Assembly: GCA_963706875.1 (NCBI GenBank)
Contig: CAVPNW010000014.1
Location: 1-64,000 of the forward strand
Length of the DNA stretch: 64,000 nucleotides
DNA from: Prado023 sp963706875
GTDB taxonomy: Bacteria; Actinomycetota; Actinomycetes; S36-B12; CAIYMF01
Reading direction: 5' to 3'
The position numbers were made by a program, and so were the translations under genes. Within the stretch, counting starts at the first letter, position 1. Each line of letters opens with the position of its first letter. This document shows, in pieces, positions 8,955-17,590 of the stretch. The notes beneath the pieces are model-generated. The model was not told the origin of the DNA, searched no databases, and saw nothing but the letters and a program-made list of their open reading frames with translations.

Positions 8955-8992
8955 TGGAGGGTTGTTGCCGCAAGAACGGCAAGAACCCTCCA
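8955..8992. terminator. Strong hairpin between convergent genes
   Basis: Left arm 8955-8970 and right arm 8977-8992 form a 16-bp stem (GGAGGGTT..TTGCCG against CGGCAA..AACCCTCC) with one mismatch and a 6-nt CAAGAA loop. It has no T-tract, which is normal for this GC level. It lies between the ABC-F and ATL genes and can serve both. Confidence 0.7.
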
Positions 8993-9052
8993 GGTTCGGC
9001 CGAAGGGGGTTGGGGGCTGGGGTCAGGGTCGGGTGCGGGTGCGTGGGGCCGG

Positions 9053-9361
9053 TCAGTTGTCCGTCGTCCAGCGGTGGCGAGCGAGGTCCACGCGCGGGCC
9101 GTTCGCGCTGGGGAGCAACTCGACCCCCTCTGCGACCAGGTGCTCGGTCGCGGCGACCTCGTGGCCGGGTGCCAGGAGCCCGCCTGCACGCACAACGCGC
9201 CACCACGGGACCCCGCCGCCGAACCGCGACAGCGTCGTGCCCACGGCCCGGGGGGCGCGGGATCCCAGGCGCTCGGCGACGTCGCCATAGGTGAGCACGC
9301 GCCCCGGCGGGATCGTCGCGACCAGGTCGAGCACGCGCTCGGCGAACGGCGTGGGCAGCAC
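9053..9361 (-). CDS. Alkyltransferase-like (ATL) DNA repair protein, MGMT DNA-binding domain
   Basis: 102 residues from GTG 9361 (ATG 9379 would add 6). It aligns with the C-terminal DNA-binding domain of O6-methylguanine-DNA methyltransferase: FAERVLDLVATIPPGRVLTYGDVAERL is the recognition region. The active-site PCHRV is replaced by PWWRV, so the alkyl-acceptor cysteine is missing. In ATL proteins, which also carry Trp here, the lesion is bound and flipped and then handed to nucleotide excision repair. GACACT lies 6 nt before GTG 9361, fitting the leaderless pattern of this genome. It converges on the ABC-F gene. Confidence 0.88.
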   Translation of the reverse strand: MLPTPFAERVLDLVATIPPGRVLTYGDVAERLGSRAPRAVGTTLSRFGGGVPWWRVVRAGGLLAPGHEVAATEHLVAEGVELLPSANGPRVDLARHRWTTDN

Positions 9362-9402
9362 GCGCCCAGTGTCGCGCATCGTCGCCCACGCGGACTCCTC
9401 GG

Positions 9403-9489
9403 GATGAGTCGACGAAGGGGGCTAGGCGGGCATCCTCGATGAGTCGACGAAGGGGCCTACGCGGGCATCCTTTGATGAGTCGACGAAGC
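9403..9489. repeat. Short tandem repeat, about 35-nt unit, 2.5 copies
   Basis: GATGAGTCGACGAAGG starts at 9403, 9438 and 9474. The first two units also share the following GGCCTACGCGGGCATCC-type half (second unit; one or two bases differ in the first). Units are 35 and 36 nt long and the third is truncated. They lie between the ATL gene and the rplM promoter. Confidence 0.85.
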
Positions 9490-9530
9490 ACCGTGCTCGG
9501 CGGCACTCGATTGTGCCCCAACGCCGCGAT

Positions 9531-9559
9531 TTGGCGCCCCCGCCTCGCCCCGGTACCCT
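9531..9559 (+). promoter_or_regulatory. Predicted promoter for rplM-rpsI
   Basis: TTGGCG (9531-9536), a 17-nt spacer and TACCCT (9554-9559). The predicted leader is about 120 nt and opens with a hairpin: 9571-9578 pairs with 9584-9591 (8 bp including one G-U) around a 5-nt loop. This could be a site for autoregulation by L13, but that is inference. Confidence 0.6.
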
Positions 9560-9689
9560 AGAGGGAGCATTGCGCGGGTTCATCCTGCGCATGTTGAACG
9601 GTCCCGGAGCGCGATCGACGGGTCGCGAGAGCGGCCACTGCCGATGCCCGAGCCGTTCGACCATCACACGGACACGAACGAAGGCTCTG

Positions 9690-10133
9690 ATGCGCACGTA
9701 CAGCCCCAAGGCTGGCGAGATCACCCGCCAGTGGCACGTCATCGACGCGACCGACGTCGTCCTCGGCCGGTTGGCCTCCCAGGCCGCCGTCCTCCTGCGC
9801 GGCAAGCACAAGCCGACGTTCGCCCCGCACGTGGACACCGGTGACTTCGTCATCATCATCAACGCCGAGAAGGTGGCCCTGTCGGGCGCCAAGCGCGAGC
9901 AGAAGATGGACTACCGGCACTCCGGCTTCCCGGGCGGCCTGCGCGCCACCTCGTACGCCGACCTGCTGGAGACCAACCCGCGCCGCGCGGTGGAGAAGGC
10001 CGTGAAGGGCATGCTCCCGCACAACAAGCTCGGCCGGGCCCAGTCCGCGAAGCTCAAGGTCTACGCCGGCCCCGAGCACCCCCACGCGGCGCAGCAGCCC
10101 GTGCCGTTCACGATCTCCCAGGTCGCGCAGTAA
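9690..10133 (+). CDS. rplM: 50S ribosomal protein L13
   Basis: 147 residues starting at ATG 9690 (MRTYSPKAGEITRQWHVID), the family's usual start and length; the open frame upstream has no L13 similarity. Diagnostic parts: DVVLGRLAS, LRGKHKPTFAPHVDTGDFV, MDYRHSGFPGG and MLPHNKLGRAQ. L13 is an early 23S rRNA-binding protein. Pairs with rpsI 34 nt downstream, the universal L13-S9 operon. Confidence 0.97.
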   Translation: MRTYSPKAGEITRQWHVIDATDVVLGRLASQAAVLLRGKHKPTFAPHVDTGDFVIIINAEKVALSGAKREQKMDYRHSGFPGGLRATSYADLLETNPRRAVEKAVKGMLPHNKLGRAQSAKLKVYAGPEHPHAAQQPVPFTISQVAQ

Positions 10134-10167
10134 GCGCCACGGCGACCCCGTCAAACGAAAGGAACCC

Positions 10168-10665
<498 letters not shown>

Positions 10666-10698
10666 CCCACGCAGGTCGCGCCTGCGCGTCCTGCTGAG

Positions 10699-10748
10699 TG
10701 TACGAACGCCGCTGCACCGACCCTCCGGGTGTGCGGCGGCGTTCGCAC
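10699..10748 (+). terminator. Rho-independent-like hairpin after rpsI
   Basis: CGAACGCCGC (10703-10712) pairs perfectly with GCGGCGTTCG (10736-10745), and an apical TGCACC/GGTGTGC stem is also possible. No T-run follows. Confidence 0.65.
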
Positions 10749-10813
10749 GTCCGGGCAGGGGGTTGGTCGGCGGGTATCCTCACCGAGGAGCACTCGACGC
10801 CAGGAGGTACCAC

Positions 10814-12175
10814 GTGGGAACGCTGTTCGGCACGGATGGGGTGCGGGGGCTGGCCAACCGTGATCTGACCGCGGACCTCGCGCTGGACCTGGCGGGCGCC
10901 GCGGCCCACGTCCTCGGAGAGCTCGGCGAGCTCCATTCTGGGCGGCCCGGGGCGCGCCCGCGGGCGGTCGTGGGCCGCGATCCGCGAGCCAGTGGCGAGT
11001 TCCTGGAGGCGGCCACGGTCGCCGGGCTGGCAAGCGCCGGCCTCGACGTGCTGGTCCTGGGCGTCCTGCCCACGCCCGCCGTCGCCCACCTGACCGCGGA
11101 GCTCGGCGTCGACCTCGGCGTGATGATCTCGGCCTCGCACAACCCGATGCCCGACAACGGGATCAAGTTCTTCGCCCGCGGGGGGCACAAGCTCGCCGAC
11201 GAGGTCGAGGAGCAGATCGAGGCCCGCCTCGATGAGGGCTGGCAGCGCCCGATCGGGGCGAACGTGGGTCGCGTGGTGCACTACGACGACGCCCTCGGCG
11301 ACTACGTCGAGCACCTGCTCTCGTGCACGCCCAACCGCCTGAACGGCCTGCGCGTGGTGGTCGACACCGGGAACGGTGCGGCCGCGGGAGCCTCGCCGCG
11401 CGCGCTGCGTCGCATGGGTGCCGAGGTCCTGGCGATCCACTCCAGCCCGGACGGCTACAACATCAACGAGGGCTGCGGCTCGACGCACATGGCCGACCTG
11501 CGCGCGGCGGTCGTCGAGCACGGCTACGACGTGGGGATCGCCCACGACGGGGACGCGGACCGCTGCCTGGCGGTGGACGCCCAGGGCAAGGTCGTCGACG
11601 GTGACGAGATCATGGCGATCCTCGCCCTGGCGATGCGCGACCAGGGCAAGCTCGCGCAGGACACGGTCGTGGCCACCGTGATGAGCAACCTGGGCTTCAA
11701 GCTGGCGATGCGCGACGCCGGGATCACCATGGTCGAGACCGGCGTGGGCGACCGCTACGTGCTCGAGGCCATGCGCGCCCACAACTACACGCTCGGCGGT
11801 GAGCAGAGCGGGCACGTCGTGCTGTTGGACTACGGGACCACCGGTGACGGGACGCTCACGGCCCTGCACCTGCTGGCGCGCATGGCCGACACCCACACCC
11901 CGCTGTCGGAGCTCGCCTCGGTCATGACCAAGCTGCCGCAGGTGCTGATCAACGTTCGCGGTGTGGACCGTGCGGCGGTGGGCACCGCACCCGGCCTGGC
12001 ATCGGCCGTGTCTGCAGCCGAGGCCCGCCTCGGCGACACCGGCCGGGTGCTGCTGCGCCCGAGCGGGACCGAGCCCCTGGTGCGGGTCATGGTTGAGGCA
12101 CCCACGGACGCCGAGGCCCGGAACGTGGCCGAGGAGCTGGCGGGAGCCGTGGCCCGGGAGATCCCCCTGCCGTAG
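10814..12175 (+). CDS. glmM: Phosphoglucosamine mutase
   Basis: Interconverts glucosamine-6-phosphate and glucosamine-1-phosphate on the path to UDP-GlcNAc and peptidoglycan. 453 residues from GTG 10814, six nt after a full AGGAGG (10802-10807). LFGTDGVRG opens the protein; the phosphoserine loop is MISASHNPMPDNG, the metal loop is DGDADRCL, and the phosphate-binding RPSGTEPLVRVM lies near the C-terminus. A TATCCT about 30 nt upstream may be its -10 box. Followed by glmS, which supplies its substrate. Confidence 0.97.
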   Translation: MGTLFGTDGVRGLANRDLTADLALDLAGAAAHVLGELGELHSGRPGARPRAVVGRDPRASGEFLEAATVAGLASAGLDVLVLGVLPTPAVAHLTAELGVDLGVMISASHNPMPDNGIKFFARGGHKLADEVEEQIEARLDEGWQRPIGANVGRVVHYDDALGDYVEHLLSCTPNRLNGLRVVVDTGNGAAAGASPRALRRMGAEVLAIHSSPDGYNINEGCGSTHMADLRAAVVEHGYDVGIAHDGDADRCLAVDAQGKVVDGDEIMAILALAMRDQGKLAQDTVVATVMSNLGFKLAMRDAGITMVETGVGDRYVLEAMRAHNYTLGGEQSGHVVLLDYGTTGDGTLTALHLLARMADTHTPLSELASVMTKLPQVLINVRGVDRAAVGTAPGLASAVSAAEARLGDTGRVLLRPSGTEPLVRVMVEAPTDAEARNVAEELAGAVAREIPLP

Positions 12176-12221
12176 GCGCGCCCGGGCCGGCGGCCGGCAT
12201 GCGCCGACTACCCTTGGGCCC

Positions 12222-14071
12222 ATGTGCGGAATCGTGGGTTATGCGGGTCATCAGCAGGCCGTGGACGTCGTCGTGGCGGGTCTCAAGCGCCTGGAGTACC
12301 GCGGGTACGACTCCGCGGGGGTGGCCGTCGTGGCCGACGGCGCCCTCGACGTGCGCAAGAAGGCGGGCAAGCTGGAGAACCTCCGGTCGCTGCTGGCCGC
12401 TGACCCGATGGCGCCCTCGACCACCGGGATCGGGCACACGCGCTGGGCCACTCACGGTGGGCCCACCGACATCAACGCCCACCCGCACGTGTCGAACGGC
12501 GGTCGGGTCGCGGTCATCCACAACGGGATCATCGAGAACTTCGCCGAGCTCACCAGGGAGCTCGCCGAGCGCGGGGTCGTGATGACCTCGGAGACCGACA
12601 CCGAGGTCGTGGCGCACCTGCTGGAGTCCACTCTCGCCGACACCGGGGACCTCGCCGAGGCCATGCGCGCGGCCTGCCAGCGGCTGTCGGGTGCGTTCAC
12701 GCTGGTCGCGGTGAGCGCAGACGACCCCGGTCGGCTGGTGGCCGCGCGGCGCAACTCCCCGCTCGTCGTGGGGATCGGCGACGGGGAGAACTTCCTGGCC
12801 TCCGACGTCTCGGCGTTCATCGAGTTCACCCGCGACGCCATCGAACTGGGGCAGGACCAGGTCGTGGACCTGCGCGCGGACGAGGTGATCGTCACCGACT
12901 TCTCCGGCGCGGCGGTCGAGGTCACCCCGTTCACCGTCACGTGGGACGCTGCGGCCGCGGAGAAGGGCGGCTACGACCTGTTCATGCTCAAGGAGATCGC
13001 CGAGCAGCCCAAGGCCGTGGCCGACACCCTGCTGGGCCGGATCGCCCCCGACGGGCTGCTGCGCCTCGACGAGATCCGGCTGCCCGTGGCCGAGCTGCGC
13101 GAGATCGACAAGATCGTCATCGTCGCCTGCGGGACGGCCTACCACGCGGGGCTGGTCGCGAAGTACGCCATCGAGCACTGGTGCCGGATCCCCACGGAGG
13201 TCGAGCTCGCCAGCGAGTTCCGCTACCGCGACCCGATCCTGACTCGGCGGATCCTGGTCATCGCGATCAGCCAGTCCGGGGAGACGATGGACACGCTGAT
13301 GGCTGTGCGGCATGCCCGCGAGCAGGGCGCTCGCGTCCTGGCCATCTGCAACACGAACGGCTCGACGATCCCGCGCGAGTCCGACGCTGTCCTCTACACC
13401 CAGGCGGGCCCCGAGATCGCGGTCGCCTCGACCAAGGCCTTCCTCACGCAGATCGTGGCCGTGTACCTGGTGGCGCTCTACCTGGCGCAGGTGCGCGGGA
13501 ACAAGTTCGGCGACGAGGTCGCGGCGATCGTGAGCCAGCTGGCGACGATGCCGCAGAAGGTCGACCTCGTCCTGGACACGGTCGAGGGGGTTCGCGCGCT
13601 CGCGCAGCAGTTCGCCAACTCCAGCTCGGTGCTGTTCATCGGCCGGCACGTTGGCTACCCCGTGGCCCTCGAGGGGGCGCTGAAGCTCAAGGAGCTGGCC
13701 TACATGCACGCCGAGGGATTCGCCGCCGGCGAGCTCAAGCACGGTCCGATCGCCCTGATCGAGGCCGGGCGTGCCGGTCATCGTCGTCGTCCCGTCACCG
13801 CAAGGGGCGCGGGGTGCTGCACGAGAAGATCATCTCCAACATCCAGGAGGTCCGGGCCCGGGGTGCGGTGACCATCGTGATCGCCGAGGAGGGCGACGAC
13901 GTCGTCACCCCCTACGCCGACCACATCATCCGGATCCCGGCCTGCCCCACGCTCATGCAGCCACTGGTCTCCACCGTGCCGCTGCAGGTGTTCGCCTGCG
14001 AGCTGGCCACCGCCAAGGGCCACGATGTCGACCAGCCCCGCAACCTGGCCAAGTCCGTCACGGTCGAGTAG
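12222..14071 (+). CDS. glmS: Glutamine-fructose-6-phosphate aminotransferase (isomerising), two frameshifts
   Basis: Makes glucosamine-6-phosphate from fructose-6-phosphate and glutamine. It starts at ATG 12222 with the catalytic Cys2 (MCGIVGYAG); TACCCT ends 7 nt earlier, so the message may be leaderless. The glutaminase domain is followed by two SIS domains (ACGTAYHAG, ISQSGETMDT). The frame breaks at GGG 13767-13769, and again at GGGG 13804-13807. Dropping one G from each run restores GVPVIVVVPSPQGRGVLHEK and the standard ending DQPRNLAKSVTVE, giving 615 residues, the family length. As read, the frame stops at 13871. glmS is normally essential, so sequence error is likelier than inactivation. 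Confidence 0.93.
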
Positions 14072-14146
14072 GGCGATCGCCCTCCGATGCGCGGAGGACG
14101 ATCCATCCGGATCTGCGACTGTTCCTCGTCGCGAATCCGGACGGAT
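14071..14146 (+). terminator. Terminator array after glmS
   Basis: Three dyads in a row: GGGCGATCGCCC (14071-14082), CCTCCG/CGGAGG (14081-14097), and a long stem with arms 14101-14119 and 14128-14146 (16 of 19 pairs) around an 8-nt loop. The glmS stop codon lies in the first. Confidence 0.75.
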
Positions 14147-14221
14147 CCGAGGTCGGGCCGCGCGATGGCGGACCGATCGCGGGGGTGCACGAGGGGGCGG
14201 CGGATCCGTGGGTCGTTCGGC

Positions 14222-15676
14222 TCAGCCGATCCGGACGGCGGCGACGAACCGGTCGCGGTACCACGGCTCGTGCAGGGTGCGGATCCGCACTCCGCGGCGC
14301 GGGTTGGCGGCCTCGACCACCAGCCCGTTGCCGGCGTACATCGAGATGTGGCCCCTGCGTGGGGACGAGCCGTCCTGGTAGTACAGCAGGTCGCCGACGA
14401 GCAGCTGGTCGATCTCGACCCTGGTGCCTGCGAAGCGCTGCTGTGAGGCCAGTCGCGGCAGCTTCAGGCCGGCGGTCAGGTAGGCCTGCTGGATCAGGCC
14501 CGAGCAGTCGAAGACCGCCGGTCCGTTTCCTCCCAGGACATAGGGCTTGCCGACCTGGGCCAGGGCGAACAGGACTGCCCGGTCGCCTGCGGTCGGGTTC
14601 TCGGGCAGCGTGAAGGTCGGCGTGGGGATCGTCGGCGCCGCGGGCTTCGCAGGCGTGGGAGCCGTCGGGGGAGCCACCGGCGTCGCGACGCGTCCGGTCA
14701 GGATGGCCTCCCAGGTGGCTGCGTCGACCGTCCCGCTGACCGGGATCTGCAGGCCGGACTGGAAGGCGCTGACCGCACGGGTCGTCAGCCTGCCGAAGAA
14801 GCCGGTGGCGGGCGACACCCGAAGGTACTGCTGGACGTAGACCACGGCGGGCTCACCCGGGCCCATCCCGGGCGTCAGCACCGGGCGGGCGGCGGCCGCC
14901 TGCTCGGGGGTCAGCGCCGGGGGTGCCGGGGGAGCGGGAGGCTGCGCAGCGGGAGGTGCTGGGGGAGCGGCGGGGTCGGTGTCGACAACGGGCTGCGACG
15001 CGGGATCCTCGGTGGCGCCGAGGGGCAGCTCGATGACCCCCTCGGCGGCGAGCAGGACCTTCCATGTGGCTGGACCCACCTTGCCGGTGACCTTGAGGTC
15101 GTTGATGTCCTGCAGCGTGCTCACGGCTGCCCCGGTCAGGGTGCCGAAGTACCCGGTCGCGGGGGCGATCCCGAGCTTCTCCTGGACGAACACGACGGCT
15201 GGACCTCGGGATCCCTGCCCGAGGGCGGGCTTCTTCTTGGCGGCCTGCTGCGGGCTCGGTGCCTCGGGCTGCTCAGCAGGCTCGGGCGCGGGATCGGCAC
15301 CGGGGGCCGAGGTCGATGCAGGCTGGAGCAGGACCTTCCAGGTGCTTGCGGTGACCTTGCCGGTGACCTTGAGGCCGTGGCTGCGCTGGGCGGCGCGAAC
15401 CGCCTTGGCGGTGATCGGGCCGTAGTAGCCGCTGGCGGGCTTCACCCCGAGCTTGGTCTGGATGTAGACGACTGCGGGGCTGCGGGACCCCAGGCGCAGG
15501 GACGGGCGGAGCTGGGCTGCTGCCGCAGGGGTCGCGGTGCCGGCCAGGACCTGCACGGTCCCGCCCGCACTCCCCTCCGCGGGGTCGGACCCGGGAACTC
15601 CGAGGGCATGCGCCGGCATTCCGAGCCCGCTCACGAGCGCAGCCGAGAGGATCGTGGCACCCACGGTCTTGTTCAT
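14222..15676 (-). CDS. Secreted NlpC/P60 peptidoglycan hydrolase with three PG-binding-like repeats
   Basis: 484 residues from ATG 15676 (MNKTVGATILSAALVSG), with a signal peptide ending near PAHA. Three ~60-residue repeats follow, each with PAVV(Y/F)(I/V)Q, GY(Y/F)G or GFFG, and an (A/G)TWK(V)LL end; they resemble PG_binding_1 domains. Pro/Ala-rich linkers separate them. The C-terminal ~120 residues are an NlpC/P60 domain with catalytic Cys in FDCSGLIQQAY, His in RRGHISMY and a polar third residue in VVEAAN. It probably cleaves peptide stems in the wall during growth or separation. It lies downstream of a c-di-AMP-type riboswitch on the same strand. Confidence 0.93.
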   Translation of the reverse strand: MNKTVGATILSAALVSGLGMPAHALGVPGSDPAEGSAGGTVQVLAGTATPAAAAQLRPSLRLGSRSPAVVYIQTKLGVKPASGYYGPITAKAVRAAQRSHGLKVTGKVTASTWKVLLQPASTSAPGADPAPEPAEQPEAPSPQQAAKKKPALGQGSRGPAVVFVQEKLGIAPATGYFGTLTGAAVSTLQDINDLKVTGKVGPATWKVLLAAEGVIELPLGATEDPASQPVVDTDPAAPPAPPAAQPPAPPAPPALTPEQAAAARPVLTPGMGPGEPAVVYVQQYLRVSPATGFFGRLTTRAVSAFQSGLQIPVSGTVDAATWEAILTGRVATPVAPPTAPTPAKPAAPTIPTPTFTLPENPTAGDRAVLFALAQVGKPYVLGGNGPAVFDCSGLIQQAYLTAGLKLPRLASQQRFAGTRVEIDQLLVGDLLYYQDGSSPRRGHISMYAGNGLVVEAANPRRGVRIRTLHEPWYRDRFVAAVRIG

Positions 15677-15689
15677 CGCGTATCCCTCA

Positions 15690-15890
15690 TCGCCTGCGAG
15701 GTGAGCTGTCGGGTCCCGTGCGCGCACTCGTGCACGCGCAGCAGCCCCCGGCCGGTCGTGCGCCGGGTACTGCCGGGACCCCGAGGGTTCCTACGGGCTG
15801 GTGACCCGTGGGATACCCAGTGGTACCTGGGTCCCCCGCTCCCGCCCTGGTTGGGGAAGTATCGGAGGGGGCGGGATTCGGCGACCTCCG
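15690..15890 (-). ncRNA. c-di-AMP riboswitch (ydaO-yuaA type)
   Basis: Read on the minus strand, the region upstream of the NlpC/P60 gene has the landmarks of this riboswitch. Near 15872-15885 it has TCGCCGAATCCCG; near 15800-15835, GGGGGACCCAGG, a hairpin, then GGGTCACCAGCCCGTAGGAACC; and it closes with ACAGCTCACCTCGCAGGCG ending at 15691. That 3' element, with its GACAGCT and ACCTCG words, is the most recognisable part of the class. In actinobacteria this riboswitch typically precedes Rpf and NlpC/P60 wall hydrolases, as here. Limits are approximate. Confidence 0.85.
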
Positions 15891-16009
15891 ACGCGGTCCC
15901 GGGTGGGACCGTGGCGCACGTTACCAATGTGACGGGTGGTATGGATAGTCCGGGTTGTCCTTCGGCGCGTGTCGGGCCCATGTGGTAGGCAGGAGTCAGG
16001 GAGGTGCAC

Positions 16010-17554
16010 ATGCGCCCGATCTGTTCGGTTGAGGTTGTCCGTCGGGCTGAGGCGGGGGCCGGGGTGCCCGAGCCGGTGCTCATGCAGCGGGCCTCGACAG
16101 CCCTCGCAGTCGTGTGCGTGGACCTCCTGCGCAGCGGCCGCCGCGCTGTGCGTGGGTCGCACGTGGTGGCTCTCGTCGGCTCCGGGAACAACGGCGGTGA
16201 TGCCCTCTGGGCCCTGGCGTCCCTGGCCCAGCGCGGGCTGGCCACGGTGGCAATCGGTGACCCGGGGCGCATGCACCCGCAGGGCGCGGCGGCAGCCAGG
16301 TCGGCAGGCGTTCGCATCATCGCCTGGGACGACCCGTCGGTCGCGGGGGTGCTGGCCTGTGCGGACCTGGTCCTCGACGGGATCCTGGGCATCGGCGGTT
16401 CCGGAGCGGTTCGTGAGCCGGCGGCGGGTGTGGTTCGTGCCGTGCTCGCATCCGGTGTCCCGGTCGTGGCGGTCGACGTCCCCAGTGGGGTCGACACCGA
16501 CACCGGGGCCGTCGCCGGGCTGGCCGTGGCCGCGGACGTGACGGTGTGCTTCGGCGTGCTGAAGCCCGCGCTGGTGGTGCCGCCCGGGCGGTCCCTGGCC
16601 GGTTCCGTCACGGTTGTCGACATCGGCCTGCGGGCACCTGATCTTGAACCAGCGGCGTGGGCGCTGTCCCTGGCGGACCTGGCGCTGGAAAGCCCAGCCC
16701 CGGACGCCCACAAGTACTCCCGGGGCCTCGTCGGGGTCACCGCGGGGAGCCCGTCCTACCCCGGGGCGGCGCTGCTGGCCGTCGGCGGTGCGCGCATGTC
16801 CGGGGTGGGGATGGTGGCGTTCAGCGCGGGGACCGCGGAACCCGGCCCCGGCCCGGCGCCCGCGCCCCGCGGCGCCGACGCCCACGGGAGGGCGGGCCTC
16901 GAATCGGTCGCCGCCCTCGTGGTCGCGGCGTACCCCGACGTCATCCTGGCCCCCGGCCGCGCTGTGGATGCCCGCTGCATCGGCCCGGGCATCGGAGCTG
17001 GGAGTGACGCGATGGGCGCCGTCCTGAGTGCCATGGCCGACCCCGCTCCCGTGGTGATCGATGCCTCCGCCCTTGCGGTCCTGGCCCGCCAGGATGGCCG
17101 GCGAGCCCTCGCCGAGCGTTCGGAGTCGGGGTGGGTCACCGTCCTGACCCCGCATGCAGGCGAGTTCGCCCGCATGCGATTCGACTCCTCCGGCGGGCCG
17201 CTGGCAGCCGCCCGGCGTGCAGCGCGGGAGACAGGCGCGGTCGTGGTCCTCAAGGGCCCCGGGACCGTCGTGGCAGGCCCGGGGGCCACCTACGTGGACA
17301 CCTTCGGTGACGTGTCCCTGGCCACGGCTGGCTCCGGAGATGTCCTCGCCGGGCTCATCGCCGGGATGCTCGCAGGGGCCGCCCGGGCCGGGGAGGTGGA
17401 CCCCGGCGCCGCGGCCCTGGTCGCCGCCCGCGCCGTGGGCCTGCACGGCCTGGCCGGCCGTCTGGCGGCCGCCGACAAGGCACCGGTGACCGCTGTGGAG
17501 GTCCTGGCCGCCCTGCGGGAGGCGCACGCCGCGGCCGCCTCGGCCACCGCCTGA
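16010..17554 (+). CDS. nnr: Bifunctional NAD(P)HX epimerase / ADP-dependent NAD(P)HX dehydratase
   Basis: Repairs hydrated NAD(P)H. 514 residues from ATG 16010, six nt after GGGAGG (GTG 16004 is too close to that site). The N-terminal YjeF_N domain (about 1-220) has VGSGNNGGDALWAL, followed by DGILGIGGSGAVR and VPSGVDTDTG. The C-terminal ribokinase-like dehydratase has DAHKYSRG, LTPHAGEFARM, VVLKGPGTVV and ATAGSGDVLAG, which binds the nucleotide. Upstream of alr, as is common in actinobacteria. The acpS gene often found between glmS and this gene is absent. Confidence 0.95.
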   Translation: MRPICSVEVVRRAEAGAGVPEPVLMQRASTALAVVCVDLLRSGRRAVRGSHVVALVGSGNNGGDALWALASLAQRGLATVAIGDPGRMHPQGAAAARSAGVRIIAWDDPSVAGVLACADLVLDGILGIGGSGAVREPAAGVVRAVLASGVPVVAVDVPSGVDTDTGAVAGLAVAADVTVCFGVLKPALVVPPGRSLAGSVTVVDIGLRAPDLEPAAWALSLADLALESPAPDAHKYSRGLVGVTAGSPSYPGAALLAVGGARMSGVGMVAFSAGTAEPGPGPAPAPRGADAHGRAGLESVAALVVAAYPDVILAPGRAVDARCIGPGIGAGSDAMGAVLSAMADPAPVVIDASALAVLARQDGRRALAERSESGWVTVLTPHAGEFARMRFDSSGGPLAAARRAARETGAVVVLKGPGTVVAGPGATYVDTFGDVSLATAGSGDVLAGLIAGMLAGAARAGEVDPGAAALVAARAVGLHGLAGRLAAADKAPVTAVEVLAALREAHAAAASATA

Positions 17555-17590
17555 CACGCACCCGGTCACGGCGTGCGGCAGGATGGGGCC

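Noticed and set aside
7108..9288. 726-codon minus-strand frame over the ABC-F gene
   Set aside because: Shadow of a gene with two complete ABC domains; the translated sequence shows no domain and has shadow-like composition.
9403..9489. Possible small CRISPR array
   Set aside because: The repeats are head-to-tail with spacing that is itself partly repeated, so there are no unique spacers, and no cas genes are near.
12222..14071. Programmed frameshifting in glmS
   Set aside because: Two shifts would be needed, each needing a base to be skipped in a plain G-run, with no slippery heptamer or stimulatory structure evident. Homopolymer error is simpler.
15791..17569. 592-codon minus-strand frame over the nnr gene
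   Set aside because: Antisense to a gene with intact epimerase and dehydratase motifs; Gly/Arg/His-rich shadow composition.
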